Source: Martinezella rhizogenes | GTDB lineage: Bacteria > Pseudomonadota > Alphaproteobacteria > Rhizobiales > Rhizobiaceae | Direction of reading: 5' to 3' | DNA length: 64,000 nucleotides | NCBI GenBank assembly: GCA_013322215.1 | Contig: JAAMEZ010000014.1 | Coordinates: 372,001 to 436,000 of the forward strand | In this document: in pieces, positions 40,904 to 50,872 of the stretch | How the letters are laid out: the number at the start of each line of letters is the position of its first letter | Numbering within the stretch: the first letter of the stretch is position 1 | Position numbers and translations under genes: made by a program | The notes under the pieces: generated by a model | What the model was told of the DNA's origin: nothing | Seen by the model: the letters and a program-made list of their open reading frames with translations, nothing else | Database searches by the model: none

Positions 40904-43900
40904 CTATTCCAATGCTTCGATGTTCTGCGGTGCCAACCTGCCCTTGAGCAGATCACGAAGCGCGATGACATTGCCTCTGAGGCGACCCTTGCGGTCGACC
41001 CAGGGCTCCGGTCGCCAGACCTTGACGAGGTTGGCCGCAAGATTGCGGCCGATCTGCATCGTTGCCTGCGGCACGCTCATCGTGCGCTTGCGCATGAGAT
41101 AAAGCGGATTTGCTATTTGCGAATAGCCGAGACGGACACCGCCCGATCGGCCACCTTTCGTGCCGAGATGAACGCCTTCGAGCTGTTTGACGCTGACAAC
41201 CTGGCCATAATGGGCCACGAGCCTGCTGAAATCGACATCCTCGAGCCAGCCATAGAAGGGCAGGTTCTCGTCGAAACGCAGGGCCGCGGCTTTGACGATG
41301 GCCATGCGGATCGCCATGTTGCAGCCATAGGCATTGTAAACAGATCGGATTTGCATTGAGGGCTCGGAGCGACGCCGGCGTCCCGCATCGACCAAGCGTA
41401 AGCCATCACGAACGGAAATACCTGGTCCGGTAATACCGTCAGCCAAGACCGTTCCGGTGCACATGGCGACATCCGGCTGCAGCTGAAACAGCCGTTCCGT
41501 TTCCTCGATATAGGCAGGCGTCATCAGAAAATCGTCATCGAGGAAAAGGACGATATCCGCGTCCTGAACGCTGTCGAGGATGCGATTGCGCTGACGGCAA
41601 AGCCCGCGCTCGCTGATAAGCACGCGCACCGGAATGTCGAGATTTCGCAGGCAACTCGGATCGATGTCTTCCGGCGAGGAAAGGCACACGACGATCTCGT
41701 CCGGCTTCCGGGTCTGGCTGGCAACATGCGGGAGGATGGACGATAGGATATCGCGGCGGCCGGAGCTTGCGATACCAAGCGTAACCTTCAAGGGACGACC
41801 CACTACGCTACCCGTAAGCCGCCTTGCGGATGCGCGCACCTGGCGCCGATCCTGCCTGCGGCGCCAAAGACGCTTATCCTGGTGGTGGCGCCTTTCGTGG
41901 CTGCGATTGGCGATGATGCCGAGAATATTGATCGTGGTCGTGCCGAAGCTTGCCAGTGCGTCCGACAGCCTCTCCACCGTCATCTTGTTCGTCTGCCCGA
42001 CGACGACGACAATGCCCTCGAGATAGGTGCAGATGACACGTGTATCGGCAGAATCCTCGAAAGCGGACATGTCGACGATGACGACCTTGTATCGCCGGCG
42101 CAACAAGTCGATCTCAGCCTTCAGTGCGGGCAGATGCCCGTAGCGCTGAAAAGCGGTAACGGATTTTTCGGTCTCGTCGACGGTGACGACCGGAACGCCG
42201 CCATGGGCCTGCATGACCTCCGCCTCGGGCTCGTGCTCGGCCTTCGCAACAAGCAGGCCACCTTCATGGGCGACGGCATAGCGGCGCGGCACATCGTTGA
42301 TGCTCAAGGCCTCCATGCCGAAATCCGTGCCGGCTTCGGTCACCACGCAGCTCAGTCTCGCATTGAGGAAATCGGCGTCGACGAGCACAACGGATGCACC
42401 TTCGTGCTGGTAGAGCTGTGCGAGATTGGTTGCGATCGTGGTCTTGCCTTCGCCGGTACCGACCGAGGTGATGCCAATCACCATGGGTGCGTTCGGTGGG
42501 AAGGCGGAATCGATCGAATGCTTGACGCCACGCAAGGCTTCGGAAAATTGCGAATAGGGCGTATCGAGCACGGATCTCAACGGCAGCATCGTTCGTCGCC
42601 AGCCAGCATTGGCGACCGCCATGCGCCCCGGCAGGAAGGACGGGCTCATGTAGACGGGCACGTGGCCGAGAGAACTGATCCCCAATTCCCGCCGCAACTT
42701 TTCGCTGGAACTGACGCGGCGGTCCAGGCCATCCCGCAAAAGCGCTGCCATGACGCCGGCTGCAAGGCCGAGCATGGCCGTGAACGGCATGACGAAGGAG
42801 GACTTCGGCCAGGTCTTTGCCAGCGGCACGGCGGCCGCGGTCACGACGCGGACATTGCCAAGCGGAAACGATTCCTTTTGCAGCGCGCCAATCAGCTGCT
42901 GCAGGATGCTTTCATACATCCGTCGATAGGTGGTGGCGCGGCTTTCCATCTCCGACAGCTCCACCCTTGCCAGATTCTTGTCCGTTCCCGCGTCTTTCAG
43001 AGAGGCCAACTCGTCGCTGAGGAGCTTTTCGCGGGTTTTGGCAACTTCCAGATTTGCCTTGTATACCGCCTGGATGCGCTCGAACTCCTTGCGCATATCT
43101 CCCTTTATTCGGTCGATTTCCTGCTGGGCGGCAATGATGGCGGGATTGTCGGCATCATATCTGCTGGTGAGATTGTTCAATTTGATCGTGGCGGTTCCAA
43201 GATCCTCCTGCAGCTTCTGTATGCGCGGATTGTTCATCGTCTCGTCGACGTCGCCTTGGATCTTGCCGCCCGACATCAGCTGGTTGAGCGTTTCGAGCTT
43301 GGCCGATTCTGCTGCCGTTTGCGCCTTGGCTGCAACTGCCTGACTGCTGATCTCCGATAGTTGCTGCTGATCGAGAGAGGACGACGTGCTGATCTCCATG
43401 ATGCCGTTTTTGGCGCGAAACTCCTCGACATTCATCGCGGCCTCGCGTGCCTGCCGTCCGACTTCGATCAAACGTGTCTCCAGCCATTTGGCTCCGCTCT
43501 GCGCTGCGGAAGCCCGTTCCGACAGACCGGTGCTGATATAGGCCTCTGCAATCGCATTCGCCGCGTCCGCTGCCTTTTGCGGGTCGACCGAACTATATCC
43601 GATCTCAAGAATGTAAGATTGACCAACGCGAGTAACTTCGACCCTGGAGAGGAAGGAGGCCATGGTGCGGCGCATGAGGTCATCTTCTGTGGTTTCCGCT
43701 TTCGCGCTGCCATCATCGCCATGCTTGAAAAAACTGAAGATCGCACGCAGCTTGTCATGCAGCGTAGCCTGCCAGGACATGCCGCCTACGATCTCCGGAT
43801 CTTCTGTGAGATTGAGTTTCTGCACGACCGCGCGCGCAATCGCCTCGGATTTGACGATCTCGACCTGGCTCGCAATTTCCGCCGCTTCGATGATGACCGT

Positions 43901-44161
43901 TCCGGTGAAGGCATCCTGTGAGACGATGCGCCCCTGGTCGGGATCCATGACGAGCCGCGTGGTCGCCAAATAGACCGGCTGGGTCGTCGCCATATAGAAG
44001 CCGCCGATACCGAGACCCGCCCCCGTAAACAGTGCGAAGATCATCCAGTGGCGTTGCAGGAAACGCCAGACGTCGCGAAAGGAGATATATTCGCCGCCCC
44101 CTGTACCTTTGGCGCTCGAAGGAATGCTGCGCAAGCCCTTACCGATCTCGTGAATTGCCAT
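40904..44161 (-). CDS. Wzc/ExoP-like protein fused to GT2 glycosyltransferase
   Basis: A 1085-residue protein. Residues 15-480: Wzz-type chain-length domain with two membrane helices, long coiled coil and the GNVR motif. Residues about 500-780: BY-kinase-like ATPase with Walker A GTGEGKTT, Walker A' VLVDADF and Walker B VVIVDMS. The usual C-terminal tyrosine cluster is absent. Instead residues about 787-1085 are a complete GT2 glycosyltransferase (VTLGIASSGRRD, LFLDDDFLM, YGWLEDVDFSRL). GGGG eight bases upstream supports ATG 44161; a GTG lies 10 codons further up. An in-frame GTG at 41803 could start a separate GT2, but no stop divides the two parts. Confidence 0.88.
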   Translation of the reverse strand: MAIHEIGKGLRSIPSSAKGTGGGEYISFRDVWRFLQRHWMIFALFTGAGLGIGGFYMATTQPVYLATTRLVMDPDQGRIVSQDAFTGTVIIEAAEIASQVEIVKSEAIARAVVQKLNLTEDPEIVGGMSWQATLHDKLRAIFSFFKHGDDGSAKAETTEDDLMRRTMASFLSRVEVTRVGQSYILEIGYSSVDPQKAADAANAIAEAYISTGLSERASAAQSGAKWLETRLIEVGRQAREAAMNVEEFRAKNGIMEISTSSSLDQQQLSEISSQAVAAKAQTAAESAKLETLNQLMSGGKIQGDVDETMNNPRIQKLQEDLGTATIKLNNLTSRYDADNPAIIAAQQEIDRIKGDMRKEFERIQAVYKANLEVAKTREKLLSDELASLKDAGTDKNLARVELSEMESRATTYRRMYESILQQLIGALQKESFPLGNVRVVTAAAVPLAKTWPKSSFVMPFTAMLGLAAGVMAALLRDGLDRRVSSSEKLRRELGISSLGHVPVYMSPSFLPGRMAVANAGWRRTMLPLRSVLDTPYSQFSEALRGVKHSIDSAFPPNAPMVIGITSVGTGEGKTTIATNLAQLYQHEGASVVLVDADFLNARLSCVVTEAGTDFGMEALSINDVPRRYAVAHEGGLLVAKAEHEPEAEVMQAHGGVPVVTVDETEKSVTAFQRYGHLPALKAEIDLLRRRYKVVIVDMSAFEDSADTRVICTYLEGIVVVVGQTNKMTVERLSDALASFGTTTINILGIIANRSHERRHHQDKRLWRRRQDRRQVRASARRLTGSVVGRPLKVTLGIASSGRRDILSSILPHVASQTRKPDEIVVCLSSPEDIDPSCLRNLDIPVRVLISERGLCRQRNRILDSVQDADIVLFLDDDFLMTPAYIEETERLFQLQPDVAMCTGTVLADGITGPGISVRDGLRLVDAGRRRRSEPSMQIRSVYNAYGCNMAIRMAIVKAAALRFDENLPFYGWLEDVDFSRLVAHYGQVVSVKQLEGVHLGTKGGRSGGVRLGYSQIANPLYLMRKRTMSVPQATMQIGRNLAANLVKVWRPEPWVDRKGRLRGNVIALRDLLKGRLAPQNIEALE

Positions 44162-44190
44162 GATTGTCGCCCCACATTGCTCGCTTATCA

Positions 44191-45528
44191 CTATTGAGAT
44201 TGGCCGGTGTCGGCGGATGAAAGCGCCGTGCCGTCCAGGCTTCCGGAAATGTTGTAGCGCACGTCCAGAACGTCTCCCGGCTGTAGCGCCGTCGCTTCCG
44301 ATGCCTTGATCGCATTGGCTTCGTCGCCGTTGCGGGTGATCCAGTATTCCATCGGCTGGAGATCGAGCGCCTTCATGCTCTGACTTCTCGAAAGCGAAGC
44401 GCCTGAAAGCTGCAGCAGCTGCAACGTCGTGTTTCGCTTTAGTTTCGTATCCTCGATTTCGGTCTCGGTAGTCTGCAGCTGCTGGCCAGCATCGGTCTTG
44501 CGTTGACCCGTGAGATTGAGCGCATCGCGCTGGGTCTCGCTCAGCTTCTGCTTTGCCTGCATCGAAGCAACGACAAGATCCAGCTTGCCTGCCTGCATCT
44601 CAGCGACGATCCGCTCCAGCGAGGTCTTCCGCGAGGTGGTCAGGATTTTGGTGTCGACCAGCTTGGAAATGTCGCTCAACTCGTCCTGCGCGATCTTCAC
44701 CTGCTCGTCCTGCGACGACATTTTCTCATCAAGAATGTTGATTTCGTTACGCAACAGCACTTCCAGATCCGCGGCGGCGGCGAGTTGCTGACGCAAAGCA
44801 TCCGCCCTGGCATTGAACAGGTCGACTTCGCTCGTCATGATCTGCGAGACGGCCGATCCCTCGGGAGCGGCCTTGATCTCGGGCGGAAATGAAATCGCCG
44901 GCTGATCGTTGAGTTCGGCCATGAGGCGGGCCCGCCGGGCGCCAAGCTGTTTCAGCTGCAGCTCCATCCGGCTGATCTCGCCGGCATAGCTGACCTGCTG
45001 CGCCTCCGAGTAGTCGCCGGTCTGACTGGACCGGCGCTCCCGCCCACCCGCCATGGCGATGGCCTGTTTCACCGTCAGGCCGGGCCTGAACTCCAGCTCG
45101 CTTGGTTTTTCGACAGCACCGGACACATAGATCATCGGATATTTGACGACCTCGACCGAGGCAGTCGGCGCAAGCGCCAGACCGGTGATCTGCTTCAGCT
45201 TCTCGCCGATATCGGCACTGATGTCTTCGACGGTCTTGTCGCCGACCTGCATTTCTCCAATCATCGGGATTGAGATCGAACCCGATTGCGACACGACATA
45301 TTCGCCGTTTAGCGCCGTCCATTCCTTGTATTCGCCTGTTGCAGCGATCCATTCGACGATGGCGACCTTGATCCGCGCCTGAGGCCCGACACGATAGACG
45401 TCGTTGGCCGCGGCGCTCGCTATGCCGTGCATGGCCACGCCGGAAAGAAGCAACGCCAACAACCAGGGCGCCATGAGCCGAGACGACCTGGAGATGGAAT
45501 GGTAAGCTGAAGCGCACACTCTAGACAT
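44191..45528 (-). CDS. ExoF/Wza-type polysaccharide export protein
   Basis: An exported protein of about 445 residues with a signal segment (LLALLLSGVAMHGIASA), the Poly_export domain (YRVGPQARIKVAIVEW, YVVSQSGSISIPMIGEM), an SLBB domain (MIYVSGAVEKPSELEF), then a long coiled coil (residues 190-380) and a C-terminal strand-rich part. The coiled-coil insertion is characteristic of rhizobial ExoF-type proteins rather than E. coli Wza. It is the periplasmic/outer-membrane exit of the polysaccharide machine. The start is uncertain (45576, 45528 or 45474). It is the first gene of the minus-strand EPS operon. Confidence 0.87.
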   Translation of the reverse strand: MSRVCASAYHSISRSSRLMAPWLLALLLSGVAMHGIASAAANDVYRVGPQARIKVAIVEWIAATGEYKEWTALNGEYVVSQSGSISIPMIGEMQVGDKTVEDISADIGEKLKQITGLALAPTASVEVVKYPMIYVSGAVEKPSELEFRPGLTVKQAIAMAGGRERRSSQTGDYSEAQQVSYAGEISRMELQLKQLGARRARLMAELNDQPAISFPPEIKAAPEGSAVSQIMTSEVDLFNARADALRQQLAAAADLEVLLRNEINILDEKMSSQDEQVKIAQDELSDISKLVDTKILTTSRKTSLERIVAEMQAGKLDLVVASMQAKQKLSETQRDALNLTGQRKTDAGQQLQTTETEIEDTKLKRNTTLQLLQLSGASLSRSQSMKALDLQPMEYWITRNGDEANAIKASEATALQPGDVLDVRYNISGSLDGTALSSADTGQSQ

Positions 45529-45841
45529 GAGTCGAAATCTCGCTTTCTTGATCGCTTGCGCCATCACGCGGAACAAGGCGCCATGTAGCGAGATCAGCAG
45601 CTGAACGCATAACGTGTAAATCCCCTACCGAAGCAACAGGGCTTATCATTTCTGGCAGGGAGGTAGGCGACGCTGCCGTCTCTTGGTCGGATGGGCATAT
45701 CCTTGTGTGCAGGCGCGCACCGGCGGCTAAATCTTTTGGCTACTCCCTTCGGCCATTTGTATGCCGCAGTGAACCGATGTAGGCCCTGTCGCAAAAGTTG
45801 CCGGCTGCCCAATGTTGTTTCGGCCCATGGAGGGAAGAGCA
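45529..45841. promoter_or_regulatory. Divergent promoter region of the EPS operon
   Basis: About 310 bases between the ExoF-type gene (minus) and the glycosyltransferase at 45842 (plus). It should carry promoters in both directions and is where regulators of the EPS operon would bind. No clear operator or gene is identified; the open frames in it lack ribosome sites. Confidence 0.45.
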
Positions 45842-47029
45842 ATGCGGGTAGCGATCGTGCATTATTGGCTGGTGTCGATGCGGGGCGGAGAAAAAGTGGT
45901 CGAGGCTCTCTGCGACATGTATCCGGACGCCGATATCTTCACTCTCGTCTATGATGAAAGCCGTGTCTCCGAGAAGATCCGCAGACACAAGATTTTCACC
46001 TCCTTCCTTCAGCGGATTCCGGGCGCCGCCAAGACCTACCAATCGCTGCTGCCGCTGATGCCCTTCGCATTGGAGAGCTTCGACCTTACCGGCTACGATC
46101 TGATCATTTCCAGCGAATCAGGCCCGGCCAAGGGCATTATCCCGCCGCCGGGGGCAACGCATGTCTGCTATTGCCACTCCCCCATGCGCTATCTTTGGGA
46201 TCACTATCACTTCTATCGATCCCATGCGGGCCTAGCATCCCGGCTCTTATTGCCGATGCTGGCGCCGTTGCTGCGCTCCTGGGACGTCAATACGAGCATG
46301 CGGGTCGACCGCTTCGTCGCCAACTCGCATCATGTCTGCGACCGCATCGGCAAATATTATCGGCGGCCCGCGACGGTGGTCTATCCGCCCGTCAATGTCG
46401 ATGATTTCATGCCGGCGCCGTCGATCGAGGATTTTTATCTCTGCGCCGGCCAGCTGGTTCCCTACAAGCGGATCGATCTGGCGGTGAAGGCCTTTACCCG
46501 GATGAATCGCCAGCTGGTCGTTATCGGCGAAGGCAGCGAAGCAGAGGGGTTGAAGCGCATCGCCGGTCCCTCGATCACTTTCCTCGGCCGGACCCCATTT
46601 CCAATATTGAAGGAAAAGCTTGCGCGCTGCCGTGCACTGATCTTCCCCGGCGAGGAAGACTTCGGCATGGTTCCGGTGGAAGCGATGGCAAGCGGGCGGC
46701 CCGTTATCGCTTACGGAAGCGGCGGAGCGCTGGAAACCGTCGCACCGGGGGTGACCGGCATTCTCTTCGATCAGCAGTCTGTCGACGCCCTGATCAAGGC
46801 GGTGATCGATTTCGAGGCCATACAGCACCGCTTTCACCCGGAAACACTGCAATCGCATGCAGAACAGTTCAGCCGGCGCAAATTCATCGCAGCCATGCAA
46901 GCGATCATCAATGAGGAGCTGCTGATCCGCAAGGCCGCAAGGCTGCGGAGCCACCCTGCCGTTCAAACAGGTCGCGAAACGCAATTGCCGGTACTTGCGA
47001 TGGAGCCGCACAGCAGGACACTTCAGTAA
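45842..47029 (+). CDS. GT4-type glycosyltransferase
   Basis: A 395-residue GT-B glycosyltransferase of the WbaZ/mannosyltransferase type: MRVAIVHYWLVSMRGGEKVVEAL, CYCHSPMRYLWDHYHFYRSH, FLCAGQLVPYKRIDLAV-like donor-domain start, and EEDFGMVPVEAMASGRPVIAY with the catalytic E-x7-E. Enzymes with this N-terminal GGEKV and HSPMRY signature commonly use GDP-mannose or related donors. GGAGG lies just upstream of ATG 45842. It is divergent from the ExoF-type gene, at the edge of the EPS locus. Confidence 0.88.
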   Translation: MRVAIVHYWLVSMRGGEKVVEALCDMYPDADIFTLVYDESRVSEKIRRHKIFTSFLQRIPGAAKTYQSLLPLMPFALESFDLTGYDLIISSESGPAKGIIPPPGATHVCYCHSPMRYLWDHYHFYRSHAGLASRLLLPMLAPLLRSWDVNTSMRVDRFVANSHHVCDRIGKYYRRPATVVYPPVNVDDFMPAPSIEDFYLCAGQLVPYKRIDLAVKAFTRMNRQLVVIGEGSEAEGLKRIAGPSITFLGRTPFPILKEKLARCRALIFPGEEDFGMVPVEAMASGRPVIAYGSGGALETVAPGVTGILFDQQSVDALIKAVIDFEAIQHRFHPETLQSHAEQFSRRKFIAAMQAIINEELLIRKAARLRSHPAVQTGRETQLPVLAMEPHSRTLQ

Positions 47030-47442
47030 AAGCCCCGGGGCACCGGCTACCCGGCCTCGATCGGAAACGAACCGCAAAAGAAGCGCTGACGGCGAGGCAT
47101 GGTCCGCGAATCAACCACGGAGCAATCGAAACCACCCGACGGAAGCGCTACAACCGCCGCACTGCCTCCATTCCAGGAATACAATCTTCTTGCGCTCGGA
47201 ATGAAACAGATGATGTCGCCGCGGTCGATTTAATCTGCACATGTCTTAGCAATCATTGCTAAATATGAAGATCTCGTAATATATTCGCTTAAAGCGGCTG
47301 TCGCCTTCTGGTAAGTTATGACTTGCGCCCGCACGCTCGATGAGACTGCGATCGTTGATATGCATGCTCCGATGCGAACGGACCAGTTCAAACTGGACAA
47401 TGGCCGGATTTTGCGTGGCCGGCTTGGGGAGGACGAGGCCAT
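47030..47442. other. Gene-free stretch before the GGDEF-EAL gene
   Basis: About 413 bases between the glycosyltransferase and the GGDEF-EAL gene. The first half is GC-rich; 47230-47300 is AT-rich and likely holds the promoter of the downstream signalling operon. Short open frames here have no ribosome site or recognisable sequence. Confidence 0.4.
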
Positions 47443-49146
47443 ATGCCCGAGAACCGAGTGGATCGGTCGCAGCGAATTCCATATGAGTCCGAATCCGACA
47501 CCGGTTTAGAGGCGGTGATTTCGCTTTGGGATCTCGATCTCAGGCTGCTCGATTCCTCCAAGAGCTTCAAAGAGCATGTCGGCCTTCCGCCCCGGAACGA
47601 GGTGACGCTGTGGGAGGCCTACCCTGCGCTTGCAAAACCGGCGCTTGCCGAGCTCATCCATCAGGTAATCGATACCGGGGAACCGCGCACGATCCCGCTC
47701 GACGATCCAAGGCGTGGAAAACGCAACTTCCTCGTCTCCTATATCCGGGTGGGGCTCCTGATTGTCGAAATCAATGGAGCAGGCACGAATGAGAGCCAAC
47801 CATCCGAAGACAATGAAAAAGCGCGGCTCATCCATCAGGCAACGCACGATGCATTGACCGGATTGCCCAATCGCCGCCAATTCAGCGCGGCGCTGGCGCA
47901 ATTGCTGCCGGCGAGCGGCAAGATTGGGCCGGCGCTGATGCAGCTCGACCTCGATGACTTCAAGCCCGTCAACGACACTCTGGGCCACGGCGCCGGCGAC
48001 ATCGTGCTGAAGCTCGCGGCTGAAAGAATCAAGGAAGCACTCGGCCATCGCGGAACGGTCTACCGTCTCGCCGGCGATGAGTTCGCCATCATCCAGGTCG
48101 GTCCGCAGCGGGCCTTCGAGGCGGAGCGGCTGGCGGATGCGCTGGTGGCCGAATTCAAGAAGCCGTTCACGGTCAACGGCATCTCCCTCTTCGTCGGCGT
48201 CAGCGTGGGGATCGCAATCGCGCCGCGCGACGGCAATGAGGGGGAACAGCTGATGAAGGCTGCCGATGTCGCCCTTTATGCCGCCAAGAAAGAGGGACGA
48301 CGGCGGGCGCGAACTTTCGATCCGGCCATGCTGATCGTGGTCGAACAAAGGGAGCTTCTGCGGCGCAGCCTGCGCGTCGCGCTGCAGCGTGACGAGTTCT
48401 TCATCGAATATCAGCCGCTGGTGGAGCCACCGTCCAATGTGGTCGGCTTCGAGGCGCTGCTGCGCTGGCGGCATCCGACCCTCGGGATCATTCCGCCGGC
48501 CGCTTTCATTCCCATGGCGGAAGCCGACGGCCTCATGCGCGAAATCGGCCAGTGGATGCTGGAGGAAGCCTGCCGCGAGGCCCTGGCATGGCCGGCGCAC
48601 TATACGCTTGCTGTCAACCTTTCTCCGGCGGAGTTCCTGACGCCAGGCCTGACCGATCGCATCTCTCAAACGCTTGATATCGTCGGATTCCCGGCCGAAC
48701 GCCTGGAACTGGAAATCACCGAAGGCGTGCTTCTGGAACGCACCACCAACAATCTGGACACGCTGAACACGCTGAACGTGCTCGGCATCCAGATTTCCCT
48801 CGATGATTTCGGCACGGAATATTCCTCGCTCAGCTATCTCAAGAATTTTCCCTTCGATACGATCAAGATCGATCGCTATTTCATCAGGGATCTTTTGCAG
48901 GATAGCAAAAGCCAAACCATCGTGCGCTCCGTGATCGGCCTCGCCCACGGTCTGGACATGCGGGTGACCGCAGAGGGTGTCGAAACGCAGCAGCAGGCGG
49001 CCTGGCTCCAGCAGGAAGGCTGCGACCGCTTGCAGGGCTATAGCATCAGCCCTCCGCTCAGCGCCGACAAGCTCGATGATTTCATAAGGCAGGGTGCGCG
49101 CAGTCAATCGGCCGCGACATTCGACGAATATCACGCCAGTCCGTGA
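47443..49146 (+). CDS. PAS-GGDEF-EAL protein, c-di-GMP turnover
   Basis: A 567-residue cytoplasmic protein: PAS-like sensor domain (about 22-115), GGDEF domain (about 130-290) whose active loop reads AGDEF at 210-214, and EAL domain (about 310-555). EAL residues look complete: EALLRW (Glu337), NLSPAEF, ELEITEG, DDFGTEYSSL, IKIDRYF, AEGVET and LQGY. It is therefore predicted to degrade c-di-GMP; AGDEF variants can also be active cyclases. It lies upstream of the partner-switching genes (45-base gap) on the same strand and between two polysaccharide loci. Confidence 0.88.
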   Translation: MPENRVDRSQRIPYESESDTGLEAVISLWDLDLRLLDSSKSFKEHVGLPPRNEVTLWEAYPALAKPALAELIHQVIDTGEPRTIPLDDPRRGKRNFLVSYIRVGLLIVEINGAGTNESQPSEDNEKARLIHQATHDALTGLPNRRQFSAALAQLLPASGKIGPALMQLDLDDFKPVNDTLGHGAGDIVLKLAAERIKEALGHRGTVYRLAGDEFAIIQVGPQRAFEAERLADALVAEFKKPFTVNGISLFVGVSVGIAIAPRDGNEGEQLMKAADVALYAAKKEGRRRARTFDPAMLIVVEQRELLRRSLRVALQRDEFFIEYQPLVEPPSNVVGFEALLRWRHPTLGIIPPAAFIPMAEADGLMREIGQWMLEEACREALAWPAHYTLAVNLSPAEFLTPGLTDRISQTLDIVGFPAERLELEITEGVLLERTTNNLDTLNTLNVLGIQISLDDFGTEYSSLSYLKNFPFDTIKIDRYFIRDLLQDSKSQTIVRSVIGLAHGLDMRVTAEGVETQQQAAWLQQEGCDRLQGYSISPPLSADKLDDFIRQGARSQSAATFDEYHASP

Positions 49147-49190
49147 GTTTCTGAAGCGCGTTTCATTCGGGAATTTCTCGAGGGGTTACC

Positions 49191-49700
49191 ATGGAAGAGG
49201 TGCAAGTGGACGCGGCTTTCAAGCCATTGCTTGAACTGCAGATGGAGATGGCAACCCTGGTGGCGGACTGGTCGCATTGCGACCAATGCGCCGCTTATGT
49301 GGCCCGCATGGTCAGCCACGATCGCCACGATCCCATCCGCCATGCTAACCTGCTTTCGGCAGCCTTGAACGAACTCTTCGAGATGTCGTTCCACACCAGA
49401 GAGAGCGACGGTGCTCTTACCTGCCGCTTCTATCGAAACGGCCCGACCGAGCGGATCGAATTGACCTTTCCCTGCTCGGCCGAGCAATGCAATTCATATG
49501 AGGCGATCGTCAAGCGCATCGGAAACGGCCAGGCGCTTACGAACTATCTCGATGTCATCACCGATGATGCCGCGCGTGCCGAGCATGCGATCCTTTTAGG
49601 CCTTGCCGTCAATTACGATGCCAATATCGAGCTGTCCGGTCAGGATAGAGGAATGATGACTTTCGTGGTGGATCTCGCGCTCGAAAGGCTACTCAATTGA
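49191..49700 (+). CDS. slr1658/SiaB-like GHKL protein, degenerate N-box
   Basis: A 169-residue soluble protein similar along its length to the protein at 53234, both resembling the small GHKL-type kinases of partner-switching systems (SiaB/slr1658 types). The N-box here reads NELFEMSFH: Met65 stands where the Mg-ATP-binding Asn should be, so ATP-dependent kinase activity is doubtful. It may act as a scaffold or as a binding partner of the STAS domain encoded next. Its stop overlaps the start of that gene (TTGA overlap). Confidence 0.65.
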   Translation: MEEVQVDAAFKPLLELQMEMATLVADWSHCDQCAAYVARMVSHDRHDPIRHANLLSAALNELFEMSFHTRESDGALTCRFYRNGPTERIELTFPCSAEQCNSYEAIVKRIGNGQALTNYLDVITDDAARAEHAILLGLAVNYDANIELSGQDRGMMTFVVDLALERLLN

Positions 49701-50872
49701 GCAACCTCTCCGTTAGCCGTTTCACGGCGCAATTCGATGCCAATAATCAGGAATTCTCCCTGTCGGGAGTCCTCAGACCGCACTCGGTTGCCGAGCTTGC
49801 CGATGATCTCGCCCTGCTACGCAACGGCATCGAGACGGTGAACGGCGTCTGCTACATCAATCTAAAGCGCGTCACCCACATGAACAATACGGCGTTCCGT
49901 GCCCTGACGCATGTCCTTCTCGATGCCACGCGGTCGAGGCCGGATCTCAAACTGACAGTCGTCGCCTCGAGCGTCGTTGCATGGGCATCGCGACTGTTTC
50001 GCCATTTGAGCGATCTGTCGCCCAACATCATCGTCGAGATCTACGATTCCGCCTTCTATCCCGGACAGACCTTCGTAGAGAACCAGAGCTTCATCCCGAT
50101 CCTACGGACCCAGACGAAAATGACCTGGCGGCACGAGCGCGAGATATTGCCGCGGCACGGCCTTCGCGAGGGTTTGCATGTCGCCGACATCTGTTGCGGC
50201 ATCGGCGATTTCGCCATGCTGCTGCGAAAGGATTTCAAACCGGCGCGGATCGTTGCCCTCGACCATTCGGTGCCCAGCCTGGAATATGCCCGCAAAGTCG
50301 CTGATGATTTCGACGTCCAGGACATCGAATATACCTATGGCGATGCATCCCAGATGCTGTTCGACAGCGACCAGTTCGATTTCGTGACTTGCCGGCATTC
50401 GCTGCAGATCTTCGACCGCCCGGATGTCCTGCTTCGGGAGCTCTATCGCATCTGCAAGCCGGGCGGCAGGGTCTACATCACCAACGAGAAGAACTCCCAT
50501 TGTCTTGGCGAGCCCAGAGCCGACAGCATCCAATGGACCTATAACGAGGTCGCGAAGCTATTCGCTCACTTCGATATGGATGTCGAAATGGGTCCCAAGG
50601 GTCGCCGCATGCTGCTGGATGCCGGCTTCAAGGATGTGCGGATGGAAAGCTTCATGGTCACCAATCTCGATGGCGATCCCCAGGATTTCGCCGACATCAT
50701 CACGGCATGGCAGAATGTCTATGCCGATGAAATGGCGGTCAGAAGAGGGGATTCGGCCGCATTTATCGAGCGGTTCAAGCAAGGTTTTGCCGATCATATT
50801 TTTGCCGCGCTCCATCCAAGAGGCTATGCCGGCTGGCCGATCTGGGCTTCTTCGGGACAGAAACCGCTATGA
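49697..50872 (+). CDS. STAS domain fused to SAM methyltransferase
   Basis: A 391-residue protein with two domains. Residues 1-125 are STAS-like (FSLSGVLRPHS, CYINLKRVTHMNNTAFRAL), but the Ser-Ser-Gly of phosphorylatable STAS proteins reads Asn64-Thr65-Ala66. Residues 140-370 are a class I SAM-dependent methyltransferase (VADICCGIGDFA motif I, DQFDFVTCRHSLQIF, ICKPGGRVYITNE), UbiE-like. The target of methylation is unknown. It starts TTG 49697 overlapping the upstream stop and ends ATGA overlapping the phosphatase start, so the three genes are coupled. Confidence 0.78.
   Translation: MSNLSVSRFTAQFDANNQEFSLSGVLRPHSVAELADDLALLRNGIETVNGVCYINLKRVTHMNNTAFRALTHVLLDATRSRPDLKLTVVASSVVAWASRLFRHLSDLSPNIIVEIYDSAFYPGQTFVENQSFIPILRTQTKMTWRHEREILPRHGLREGLHVADICCGIGDFAMLLRKDFKPARIVALDHSVPSLEYARKVADDFDVQDIEYTYGDASQMLFDSDQFDFVTCRHSLQIFDRPDVLLRELYRICKPGGRVYITNEKNSHCLGEPRADSIQWTYNEVAKLFAHFDMDVEMGPKGRRMLLDAGFKDVRMESFMVTNLDGDPQDFADIITAWQNVYADEMAVRRGDSAAFIERFKQGFADHIFAALHPRGYAGWPIWASSGQKPL

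Noticed and set aside
41882..43360. Plus-strand frame of 492 codons opposite the Wzc-GT2 gene
   Set aside because: It is the shadow of the Wzc-like coding sequence, rich in His/Asp/Arg, with no recognisable domain.
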